From assembly GCA_019614645.1 (NCBI GenBank), contig JABWDB010000008.1, positions 10,316,501 to 10,380,500 on the forward strand: 64,000 bases of DNA, written 5' to 3'. Position numbers and translations under genes: made by a program. The notes under the pieces are model-generated. The model had not been told where the DNA came from. It was given only the letters and a program-made list of their open reading frames with translations, and made no database searches. This document shows, piece after piece, positions 1 to 12,100 of this stretch (within the stretch, counting starts at the first letter, position 1; every line of letters starts with the position of its first letter). Source of the stretch: Stratiolaelaps scimitus (taxonomy: Eukaryota > Arthropoda > Arachnida > Mesostigmata > Laelapidae).

Positions 1-3000
1 CAATCAGAATCAGCTACTTTGCCTACCATATCATTTGACCTGTGACGATGGCGATTCGCGACGAGTTGTGCGAAAAAGTATCAGCATGCCAACAATGGCG
101 GTTTAGTAGGCATACCATTGGCGCCAAGCGAAGAGACAGCCCTACCTACCCTCCATTGCGAGGAAATGCACTGATCTTGAATTTGAGATTGCGACACTCT
201 GCAACAGCTGTGTGAGAACGCCACATCTCCCATAGATTATATAATAATAAAAATATATAAAAATTATGTGTTTTGTAAAGGCCGTAAATACGTTGTGCAA
301 TGTCAGCCTGGCCTGAGCCGGCTGGCTGCGTTGTTTCAAGAGTTGCGATTAGTCGGTTCGATGTCGTTTTGAAAATCGAGTTGCGCGGCAATTTCGCCTA
401 GTTGCTAGTACGTCAGTTGCGCTCTGTTTTGTTTGGTTTTGCTCAACCGGGACCGGAGGGCCCCTGGCCATACATATTGGCTCGCGTCACCATAGCTGGC
501 GGCAGCAATTTCCAAGTGGCTCGTGCCGTCGGAGCTCTTCAGCAGAAGGAGGCAGAGAGGTTGACGGGTGCAAGCATCGGTTGGAAACGATTCGGAAATA
601 CTCTCACTTCCTTTTGCAAATGGTATTTTTCGCGGGAATGCTTCGAGGTCCGCTCATGAATCTCCGATAGGGAAAGGCGATTGCTGACGACAACGCCAGG
701 AGAAAATAACAACAGACATGGGGCGCTATTTCAGATCTGGGATGATACAATGATTTGCGTTACAACCTGTGGCGGATCTCGTGACAAGACATCGGGAAAC
801 ACTGGAGACCTAATACGTCTTTCACAGATCGCTCCCATTTGTTCGCCCGTATAGAGACATAGACGAGAGAAAGAGAAGACATACAGTCCTCATGACGGTG
901 CTGCGGATTTAGCAATAGGCTCCTTGGGAGCGTTTACTCATGCACACTGGCAATTCAAACTGACGTCGACTTGAAGGTCGCGACCTTTAGCACTACAGTT
1001 AGGTGGTCCTATCCTCCCTAGGTCTACCTGACGAGACATTTGATCGACCTTGGCAACAGGTGAAGCCCATGCGACCATTTGTGGTGTCACCAATAGGTGT
1101 TCCATTATACAAATTCATCCTTTAGGTGACTTTATTCGCAGAACTACATAGTTCGTGGCCACCCCCATCTGTGGCTCGAAACGTTCATGCGCGCAAGATA
1201 TCTATGAAATCGCATGTACATGACTTCATTATTATATGAGAATTAGAGGATCATGTGGCTTCGGCGTAAGCTGATGGTGTATGTAACACCATGGCGCTTA
1301 TCTTCGCTCCGGAATCCCTGCGAGCCGACCACGCGAACGGCCCACCAAGCAACGGGGAGCCATCCTAAATTGAAATTCTCAGCGCTGGGCTTCCCGGTCA
1401 ACAGACCCAACTGGATAAGCTGAGCTCAGCCGGAAGGGAAGGCAAGGGAAGGGCCAACGTTCGTAAAATCCCTTATTACTTATCAATCTAAATAGGAATG
1501 CAAATACGTGGTCAGGAGAATACGCGCCCTCGTTCGGCCCGCTCGCCTCAAACCTTCAGATTGATGTTATTTCTTTCTTGGATGGGTATCGTCCCTTACT
1601 CGTTGTGAAATACGCGCCAACGAGATGGATGTCGTAATCCCAGAGTAAGGACAAAAATATCAAATAGGCAATGACCGGGAATACTGCATTTTCAACCGGG
1701 CGCATATAGCGGGACCCAGAAATAGGTCGAGACATCTAACGGCCTCCCAGGACGAAGACACAATGCTGCTGCTGCTAAGAATGATATGAAGCAACTACAA
1801 CACATGGATTGCTATATTAGTGCGCCATTATCTCAGTAACATCCATTACAGCCGCCGGAGATTCTGGAACGAGCCCGCCGTGCGCCATCCACACACACAG
1901 ACTCATACAGAAGATCAAACGACATTGTTAACCACTGCTGCTCGTTGACTAGCTGATTTTATATTCACTTTCATTTCTTCGAGGTAAACCACTCTCAGCA
2001 ACTTATTGACACAATTGTTACTGTTACTTCCTTTCATTTCTGGCAGCAACAGCAAAATACAAAGCAGAACACACTCGATTCACGTTCAATTCATACGTGA
2101 TTCGATACAGGCTCCCAACATCGAGCTGTTACCGGTTAATCTGGCGTCGAACATCTCGTTACTGTGCTAATCAGCTTTTCAGCAAACGCGCTAGCCAGAG
2201 AACGTCATCTGCAATTTGCTCGCATACAAGCAAATTGTACTCAGCGACGTATTCTCTCTCTCTCTCTCTCACTTCCACTTTCTTTATCGTTTGATATAGC
2301 TTCCTAACATTTCTGCCATTTGTCCAACAACTGCCGTCATCGCGCTCTGCCGCATCCGTGCCGACATTTCAGGCCCAATGCGGCCCGGTTCAGCGATACC
2401 GTCCGAGCAGGCTCATGCTAACGCGATTCTGTGCTCCGGTGCGGCGGGGGAGGGGCGGCCCAACTGAGAAGCCCAGATGGGTCGGCAGTGACGTGGCGGC
2501 TTACGCCATCCTCCCGGAACTCTCTATCCGACCGCTCGGTGTCCCACTGGAAACAACGAAATCAGCTAATTTCCTTTTCTCGACTGCCGAACGCTTCTAA
2601 TAGTCGTAATTGCCGTTCCCGGAATGGCGGAATGGTTTTGGGCCCAGCGGCCCTCTGCGCGCGCTCTGCCTTGCAGCGCGTGTCGAAATGTAGGGCGGCG
2701 GGCGGCTGAGGAGGACAATTTAGCCCAGATGATGTACCTACACCCAACAAACTAGCCACCATCTCCGTCACCACCGTTGTCAGTGGCCTCTGTTCATTGC
2801 GTACGAAAGTGTAGTTCGGCTGGGCTGGACTGGCCTAGCCTAGCCCTGTGTACGATGTGACACAGCTGTGATAATGAATGCGCGCCACCAGCACGGTGTG
2901 GCGCCACCTGCAGCGACGCGTGTGTGTTGGGCTAGACCACCGGCCTCCGCACAGTCTAACTAATGCCCATTGGATATCACTGTCACACTGATTGATCATA

Positions 3001-3763
3001 CAGATTTGCTGAGATCGTGTATAGCATCTCTGACGCATGTGTCTATCTGGCGTATAGCCATCGCAGCATGTCCAAGAGAATCTTTGGCCATCCTGCTTGT
3101 GCTATATCGCTATAGCTTTTATGAATAGCGCCAACCTTTGCACTGTCATACTCTTGTAGTATTATTTAATGTTAAGAGGACAGCCTCCCGCCAATGGCGT
3201 ACAGCGTAGCATATTGCTTGTAAATAACTGCCGAACGTGAGAAAAGTATATGCGCCATCGCGCGAAGTCGTGGCCTGGTCCGACACTCGTGGACGCTTGA
3301 GTTATGAACAGATTGCATGCAGATTTCAGCCAAGTCCGACAAGATTTCTCGACGAGTTCGAAAGCGGAAATGAATGTTCCGAGCTCGCAGCACATGCGTG
3401 TTTCTTTGCTCTACGGCAAAATCATATTCGTGGGACTTTGCTGAATCGAGAGGAAACCGTGTCAGAGCAACGGTAGCTACAATGTTCTTTTCGTTCAATC
3501 TCCCGCGCTGGTTGCGTGTATCGCCAACGAGCGAGGCCCACGGCCGAAGCATGCTCTTCTATCGATCACGATGACATAGACATACAACATGAACCGAATA
3601 TGGGGAAGAAAGAAAGACAAGGATGGAGCTGGGAAGCCCGCACCGAGTTCCGCGTGGCGCCCTCTCGTCTGAATGCAGTTACAGGGTCAGAAAATGTAAA
3701 TTACCGCCAGATGTGTGCTTTGCGCTGAACTGGTGATGTTGTCTGATTTAAATGGGACATATT

Positions 3764-3765
<2 letters not shown>

Positions 3766-3805
<40 letters not shown>
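3766..3805. repeat. (TA)20 microsatellite
   Basis: This is an uninterrupted alternating AT tract of about 40 bases in non-coding DNA. It is likely length-polymorphic. Confidence 0.97.
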
Positions 3806-3808
<3 letters not shown>

Positions 3809-6800
3809 AAATGCGATGCTCTGAGGAAGGGTAAATGAAATGCGTCTATACTTACGGATTTTTATGACAGAGATGGGGATGTTCGCTGGTCATTTTAGGT
3901 AGGGGACAGTGTTGGAGTGCTGGTGATGTCGGTAGATGCAGGTGAGAAGGCCACCAAGATGAAATGGCTGCCCGTTACAAATTGTAGCAGTAATATATTG
4001 GGAGAGGATATTGGGGGTGACTTTCGCTTGGAGAAATGGTACAGTTACCACCTCGTGTAAAACCTTTGGAATGGAAACATTCCCGTTCAGATTCTTATTA
4101 GTTGACTATTTTTATTCGGATTCGAAATCCTCGCCTCGGGAGTTTCTCCTATGGGAAGAGCCTTAAATTGCAATATGAGGTTCACCAACATTTGAGGCGA
4201 TCTTGCAGGTGGAGTATAGTCCACCCCATGCGCTACCTAAAACAAACTACTGTGGTCCCTGCTTACTCTGGCTCGCGGAATCAAATGCTTAACTGGTTAC
4301 TTAGGATCTATAAAATAAAATAAGTTTTGTGGGCTGACCCACGGCCAACAGGGTAAGGGCCAATTAGAGTCTATACTATTCCATTTAACTAAAGATGCAA
4401 AAACACGTTCAAGAACCCGAGTGGCTCTAGGTTAGATTCCTGAGTAAGTGGTGCATCCATCCAGCGCAGAGATTTCATTAGGTTAATACAACGGCAATGT
4501 TTGTATGAAAACCTATTTTCTTTTAATAGACAGCTACTTCATCATAGATCGGAGCCGTTTCGTTCGTGCTTGAAACAGCCAAATTTCACTCGTTAGCTAT
4601 GTCGTTTGAAATAACATAATTTTTGAAGATTAAAAAATTACATCTGACCGTATTTTCTCTATATTGACCTGGCTGCGCGTCGAGTCAATATCCTCGAACT
4701 ATGGTGAAAAAGTATCTATAAAATCATTGATACATTGACCGTACATCGGTTCCTGTCTTACCAAAGGACAAATGTATTTCATGTATTTCATTTTTCAGCA
4801 ATGGCTTTCGCCTGCTTTAGCTAGCGACAGCAACCAATAAGAAACGGAGAAGATTCACTAGGGAACTATATACAACAATTGCATAATACTGCGTGCAACA
4901 GTCTAACAGATTCAGTTTACTCATCTCGTTGCATGCATCTCTGCATGAGTCGCGTACCAAATCGCAGCACTGGGAAACAACTCTGTTTGGGTTTCGAGTT
5001 CTTGTACAAAACGTCTAATCACCGAGCGGTTTCGTCGCTTTTTCTCTCTCGATCTATCTCCCATTTACAGGGGGCGCTAATCGCTGACAAGAAGACCCCT
5101 GATGGACAAAGCTACCTGGAGGCTGCTGAGAAGCCTGAAATCCGCGCTCTTCTTTCGGTATAGCTGGCGGCTGGGGCCCTTGACGCGGTGAGACTCTAGC
5201 CGAGTTAAGGAGTGGGCTCTGAGATTGCTCGTCGACCAGCAACAACAGGATGACAATTCGCGCACCCGCTCGTCACCCGATTGTAACTTATCTAGGAAAT
5301 ATTATTAGAATACGAATATACCCACCGTTGTAAGGTTGTCGCGAAACAACCATGAACCAAGCTAGCTTCACGGCAAGTGCCTTTACGTGATGAATCGTAT
5401 ACACGGTGATGCCGAACTGCAAAATGCATATCTCCAAACTGCAAAAAGGACCCCCAAATATATATATATATATCCCATATGGATAATTTTTCACTGGTGA
5501 AAGATAACTGTGGATGTACGCTTGAGTAGCTTGTAGAATGCTTAAATTTTCATAGGGAACCTTGGAAACCGAGCATCTAATGAGTAGATCATTTAACGTA
5601 GGAGTAATATCTTCATCTTCTACATTTTGAAATACAACGGGGACCAACCGTTCATCCTAGTGACTTCTAGATTGAAGTTCTATCAAAGAGGGTCGTTGTT
5701 CACTCAAAAAGTTACTCACAAACGTTTGGTATCCTCCACAGCTTTCTGACCTTCAGTATTTTCCTTCAGTCTATTTTATTTACTATTGAGTGCAATGAAG
5801 GTGGTTATTTTTATTATTATTATTATTATTATTCCAATGTAACAACCACAATTATACCAGAACTGATTTGGAAAATGTTTTCCCATTACAGGACAGGCAA
5901 CGCAAATGAATAGAGCATATGTCCACTTTGTTTTCTGAGTAGCTCCTCCCTGTTGGATTCCAGGGATTGTCTTACTATCGCGCTCTTTGTCAATTCGATG
6001 TGTCTTCATGGGAAAACGCACTTAATGTGAACGATTATATATATATATATATAAAATTCATTCAGCAAATGTGATGACCGTAGATATAGACGTTAGAATG
6101 CGAAGCGGATATCAGTCCCGCATCGAAATGCAATTTATTGCTTCGTGCCTCACTGTGGCCGTACCGCGCGTTCAATGTTCTTCCGATCGAGCTTCAAGGT
6201 ATACACTCAATCCTAAAGCAACTTGGCGTACATTTTGCTTACTTACACATGCCTATTACAAAAAAAACAACACACACACACCATTCCTGTATTAACTAAG
6301 AAAAAGAGAAACTAAGAGTAGATTAGTGAGCGTGTTCATTTTCGACGTCATCACAATAAATTAAGATTAGCTGGATCCGTCACCCCCCCCCCGGGGGGTA
6401 TTTCTTTGCATTTCGATGATTTATTTCCTCTTCTACATATGTATCCATCGCAGGTGCACGGCATTTTCATCCGTCCCGTGATGATTTTAATATCTCTAGC
6501 CTTTGTTATTGTATAGCAGGTTAGCAGGAGGCGTGAATTAGTGGGCGTACATGCATAACCCTGAGCTTGAGCTACGGGTGACCACTGATCAACAGCTGTG
6601 TACACAGACAACCAGGTGCATTATTACTAATTTAATAAAGACAAAAATAAATAAATAAAAAATAATCAACAAAGGTGGAAATAATACGACAGCATAGGAC
6701 GTTGACTTGACGCATCACGCGATTTTCTATTTACTAAGAATCGACTCATATGCATGCATGCGTGACGGATGGGTCTCAGTCAGTAATTTACTAGAACTCG

Positions 6801-7117
6801 TAGAGATCGCGATGCAACTCCGGCGCGCACGGCCAATGTGTCGGGTGTCCAGCCACGTCGGTTTCATATAGTAGTCAGTCACGAGAGTTGCTACGAACCA
6901 TGTTTTTAGTAGATATGCCCATCACGTATATCGAGCGTGTCAATGTGATCTATCCCATCGATAGATCGATCAGATGTGCTATCGAACATACAATACTAGA
7001 TTTTCGTACACAAAGCATATAACGACGGATAATAAATGTATGTGTCGTACACGAGATTCTTGTTTCGAGTTTTCTTGTTCTTTTCTCTGTGTATTATTGA
7101 GATTACAGGTCGAGAAC

Positions 7118-7119
<2 letters not shown>

Positions 7120-7154
<35 letters not shown>
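7120..7154. repeat. (TA)n microsatellite
   Basis: This is an uninterrupted TA tract of about 35 bases in the intergenic region. Confidence 0.97.
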
Positions 7155-7157
<3 letters not shown>

Positions 7158-8158
7158 AGTCGCCTTGCCTGAACTGCGCATAGCAATGGTAGACCTCTCG
7201 TCGACTTAGGTCATTATAGCCGTGCACACTAACCAGCTCTCGATGGATTTCAGCTGGACATTGGGATTTAGAACCAAACGAATTAGACTATTTCTTTTGA
7301 TTTGCGGATTGCTTTTTCACCTGAACGAAAGCCTTGGCTTATTCTTCTCATAGCTGACCCTCAGCTGTCTGTCAGAGAAATGTTAACCAAATCCCAGGCA
7401 AATCATGGTTCCTAATGGGGGATGACGGCGGAATGAACGTGCTGGATTAGGTTTATTTCTGCAAACGGGACTAAACTGTGTAAAATATTATAAATATAAG
7501 ACTCATGTTGAGAACTCACTGAGCAGTATCCGCCGTATTCACCGACCTGTTCCCTTCTGTCTACACCTTCTTGAGAGCGACGACGAAGTATCTATTTTTG
7601 GTAGACAAAAATACCGAGTGGAGTCGAAAACGAGGTCACTTCGTTTATTCCTCTAAATAGGAGGTAGGGTAAAGGTATAATATATCTGGTACAAAGTTGG
7701 TGCCAGATCCTCGGAAGCGAAGAAAATGCCCTCGATAATTAAGGTAAGCGAAATTATTATCCTGCGCACGGTACAACCTAGGGGTAAATACCAAAAACAT
7801 ATTTCTTACGACCTAATATAATAATAATAATAATAATGGATATTCGTTTGCGGCTAGGTCTCTGCCCGTCTCCCGTCAGACGTCTCCTCTCATTACTAAA
7901 CAAACAAACCACAACAGCACGTTTGATTTGTCCGTGCCCCGATACAGATCTCCTAATCGGACCGAATTTCAGCTCGAGTTAAATTATAGTATAAACAAAC
8001 ACATATTACACAAACACTATGTTTCTTAGACGTGACATGCTTGAATATTCATTTATTGTTATTATAATTCGACATCATATGACATCATAGCCATATATAA
8101 GAACTCATTGTCTCAGAGTAGGAATGGCAAGCTACTGATAACATAGCATACATAAAAC

Positions 8159-8163
<5 letters not shown>

Positions 8164-8209
<46 letters not shown>
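8164..8209. repeat. (TA)n microsatellite
   Basis: This is an uninterrupted TA tract of about 46 bases, lying some 260 bases before the 68-bp palindrome at 8468-8535. Confidence 0.97.
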
Positions 8210-8211
<2 letters not shown>

Positions 8212-8467
8212 TGCATATATATGTACAAGAACTGACGGCGCGACAAATCTACAAAATCGCCGACGAAAGTTGCTCGTTCCTCATAATCCCTAGACCCATT
8301 ACACCAACGGCGAATATTGTTCATTCGTCAGTCCTAACAAAAGCACATTCATCATTTTATAATTGGATCCCTAATCCTATCAATGATGTCAGGCGGACCA
8401 CACAGTATTGTTTGTTGCTATTGTTGTTATTGTCATGATTAACACGGAGTCATACGACCTCCGTGGC

Positions 8468-8535
8468 GAGCTCCACTCAGCCATATATGTATATAGATAT
8501 ATATATTTATATACATATATGGCTGAGTGGAGCTC
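8468..8535. repeat. 68-bp near-perfect palindrome
   Basis: Each arm is 34 bases, starting GAGCTCCACTCAGCC and ending in a TA-rich centre. Base-by-base comparison shows a single mismatched pair (G8496 against T8507). The element can extrude as a cruciform or fold as a near-loopless hairpin. It resembles the larger palindrome at 18554-18721 in having unique outer arms and a TA-dinucleotide core, although the arm sequences differ. It could be a hairpin-type MITE relic or a microsatellite-driven inverted duplication. No target-site duplication is apparent. Confidence 0.9.
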
Positions 8536-9101
8536 CCCGGCAGAACTTTTCTTTTTGTGGTAAGGAAGGCCTTTTATCTGTTTGCACTTTCAACAAAACT
8601 ATTCCCTCCTTTTCATTATCATAATTAACTACAATGTACTCCCTCTCTCTTTTTCTCTCATCGTTTTCTTGCCTTGTCTACCCCGTACGGTGATTGTACG
8701 GTGGTCCCGCTATTATCAACATTATGGTCATTTTACTCTTCGTCTTTCTTGTTCGCGCTCTCAGTTCCTTTTGCTATCTCTCGGCAGTTATCTAGCACGC
8801 ATATACATATTGGATCGAATCCCCTAATCAAAATCCACAAATTCATTCATTGTTAGCGATAACACTGCGCCAGCGGGTTCAATCAAGCAGAGAAGATACG
8901 CGGGTTCAATCGAAACTGTATGTTAGCTCCAGTCCACAACGAATCGAAATCGATAACAGACGGGGGTGTTTGAAGGAGAGTGTGGAGTCGGTAGGCATTC
9001 CTCAACAACTACCACGGCATCCTCCGCCCCGAGAGATACTTCGCGTATCTCTCCCAACGACGACGACGACACACCTCTGAGTGTGTGTGTGCCTCTGTCA
9101 T

Positions 9102-12100
9102 TTATCGTTGTGTCAGCTCCTTAAGCCGCCGCAGCGAGGGTTCGATAAATCTTTGCGTGGTAATACGCTCGTTCTCGATGATCACATTTGCTTGTTGCAG
9201 CCGGCGGAAGTAGGTATCGGTAAACACGGAGCTCATTGTGGCGCGGAGGTTTTCGACTTCTTCGCTGGTGACGGCGGCTGCCAATCCGTCGGTACCGGGA
9301 ATTAGTGAGCCCAGATGATCGCCACCGCTGCGCGTCAACTGCTCAAGCGTCGTGTCGTGCGGCGGGATGTAATGCAGCAGGTAGAACTCGAGGTGCCGCC
9401 ACAGAATATAGACCATCTGCTCGATGATGGAAGCCATCAGGAATACCTGCCGGTTCAACGCCTTCATCTGAAAGTATCGCCATTAAATCGCGTCGTGATG
9501 ATACAAATTGTTAATGTCGACATTTTCCAACTAAACGGGGAAAAGTCTAAAAGCTGAAATGAGCATCGCATTTTTTGTTAACTTTGTGAAATACGCCAGA
9601 TTTTTTTTAACTCTGTGTTGAGACCTACAAAGAATGTAGCTCCGACATTCTGTTTGTTACGTATCATAATAGTTCGATGTACAACGCACGTGCGCAGACC
9701 AACCACACAATATATATATATATATATAATATATATTAACACATTGGCGCAGCACCATGAAGCTGACTTTTGACTCAGCTGAGATTGATCATGGGAGGCT
9801 CAGAAATGAACCGAGTTACGACAACGACCAACAAACGAAAAGACCGCATCAAGTTAGTACGCACCTCATTCGAAAGCAAGTCCCGGACGACGCTCTTTTG
9901 CAGCGACGTACTTAGGCCAATTCCGCGGCTCTCTTCTGGCAGCATATCCCTTATCTCGACCGCAGTTAACTCGGTGACCTTCTCGAGCTTTTGCATCTTG
10001 GTCTTCTTGTTCTCCGTTATCCGCTGTAGATTTTGAGCGAACGACGTGAGCGTGTCGACTAGAAGGCCGAGGCGCAGCGGACTGATCTGCTCCTGCCCAC
10101 GCTGACTTGAGCTGTACCGCTGTGGCGTATCGCGGCCAGGGTGAACGTTCGGCCCGAACAGTAGATAGCACGCCTTGCGGCCGTAGATGGTCGGCGCGAG
10201 GAGATCGGCACAAGAGTGCAGGATGCTCTCGATAATCTCGAGACGAATTGTGTCCAGCTTGACGTTCGTGTTCAGCTCGATAGCCCATGGCAAGATGGCC
10301 AACATCGTCTCGTGCATCCGGTGCATTCGGCCCTGGTGAACATCACCGACGAGATGCGAGCCGGCTCTTGCGACCACTTTGCAGGTGTACGCCATCTCGG
10401 TCAACGCCAGCTCCGTTACGTCGTCGTTATGTCTCTGCTGGAGGATTACAATGAAGATGTCGCTGTGTGCCATGAGAAAATTCTGCAGCTGGCTGATGCA
10501 GTCCTGGTTGTTGCATTTCACCGCCGATGAAATCGCACAGAGGAGCTGCATGACGGGCGCGAACATTTTGTGGTACAGCTCACTTCGGCTGTTGGCGAGG
10601 CCAGCAGTCGAGAGGCCGCCCTGTGTAGGATTAGTCGGCCGGCGCTGGAACGAGCCCAGCTCGGTGAGTTTGTTGATTAGACCCGAATCCAACAGCATGC
10701 GCGCGCCACGCTCGCATTTCGACACCCTTTGCAGAACGTTGACTTTCGACACTAACAGCAGTATAGGCTTATCATCACCGCCGCCCCGCTCGAGAAGCGT
10801 AATCATGTCACGGTCGTCCTGCACCAGACTTTCAATCAGGTGGGTCAAGTAGCCTTTACGGCTGATGTAGTCGAGCCACGCTCCCGTGTAATCGGTCGAT
10901 AGGACATCGTCAATAAGGGATAACGCCACCATGCGAATGACTGTGTGTCCGGAGCATACGTCTCGACACACCACCTCCCTGAACGTATCGCCGTACGAGT
11001 TGATTAAATCGGTTATAGCTCTGAAAGACACAAGCGAGTGCGCGCAATTCGACAGTTACAACGACACACAATTTTAATGAACCTTGTATAGCTAAGAACT
11101 ACAATAAACGGGCGAATAAAGTCGCCGAGTCAACAAAAACTAGCAACCCCCATCCCAGAACATTTGTTCCCCCGTTAACTCGTCACTGTAACTCACTGGC
11201 CGTTTAAGGCCTCCCTCCCTAACTAGGATTGCACAAACGCAAACCTGTGCTTGTCTCTTTTGGTTTTCGTCATTTAAAAACGTTTCAGGCGTATATGTGA
11301 ACAACAACTGACGTACCTTTGTAGCCTCTCGTATGCATTACCGGTGGTGGCGGCCCGCTCTCCAACCGACCTTCGAGTGCCAATGATATCGTCGTAGTTC
11401 GGGACCTTGGCAATCTTTAGTATGTCGAGTAGTGAAGCGTATAGATTGCTACGAGCTAGCTGCCTGCTATTCGGCAACTTCATTAGGGCGTCGAGCACAG
11501 AGTGCGCAATGGGCTGAAGTTGTCCAGCATACGCATTTACTTCAATGACAGCCCCAGTTCCGTTGGCGTTCAAGTCGTCTTCACTCGATATACGGATTGG
11601 CCTGCCGAGCTGCTGAATTAGCTGCGCAAGTGACTTCATGTTGATAAGTACCACCTCGGAAAGCTGAGTGACCGAATCGCCGATTCTGTGAGGCTCGTTA
11701 ATTAGTCCGAGTAGCTCACTGGACACTTCAAGCAGGAACCTCATTTTTGCCTCGCTCCTGAATGCCTCTGAGCTGCTGGCAACGACAATCGTGCCGGTCA
11801 CCTCGCGCCACGCATTCAAACACGCTCTTCGTGCGTATTCGAACCGGCTACAACGGGAACCATCGAGTAGGCGTTATGCAAGTCACGAACAGTACACGTG
11901 TAACGAAACACAGAAAATAATGGATTAGAACAAGCAAAGGAGTGAGCGGGAAGTTTGTTCTGGGGTACACACATGTTGTTCAAATACGCACACACACACA
12001 CATCGGAATTGATTAACACATAAGGAATCTCTTTATCATACAGTACTACAGTAGTACTTCCGGGCAGAACATCTAGATATGGGATAAAACTGGCGAATCT

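Larger units (their letters stand above)
1..8467. other. Intergenic region without supported genes
   Basis: I see no convincing coding exon here on either strand. Open frames are short, carry no family signature and are not joined by phase-compatible splice sites. The stretch contains (TA)n tracts near 3.77, 7.12 and 8.16 kb, shorter TA runs near 5.46 and 6.03 kb, an ATT-repeat near 5.81 kb, and a C10G6 block at 6383-6398. It lies 3' of the minus-strand Nup205 gene. Distal UTR sequence or undetected non-coding exons cannot be excluded. Confidence 0.6.

Noticed and set aside
3172..3552. 126-codon minus-strand frame in the left intergenic region
   Set aside because: Three overlapping frames are open in the same place and none resembles a known protein or shows splice partners.
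7120..7154. Tyr-Ile repeat peptides in several open frames across the window
   Set aside because: They are translations of (TA)n microsatellites, not proteins.
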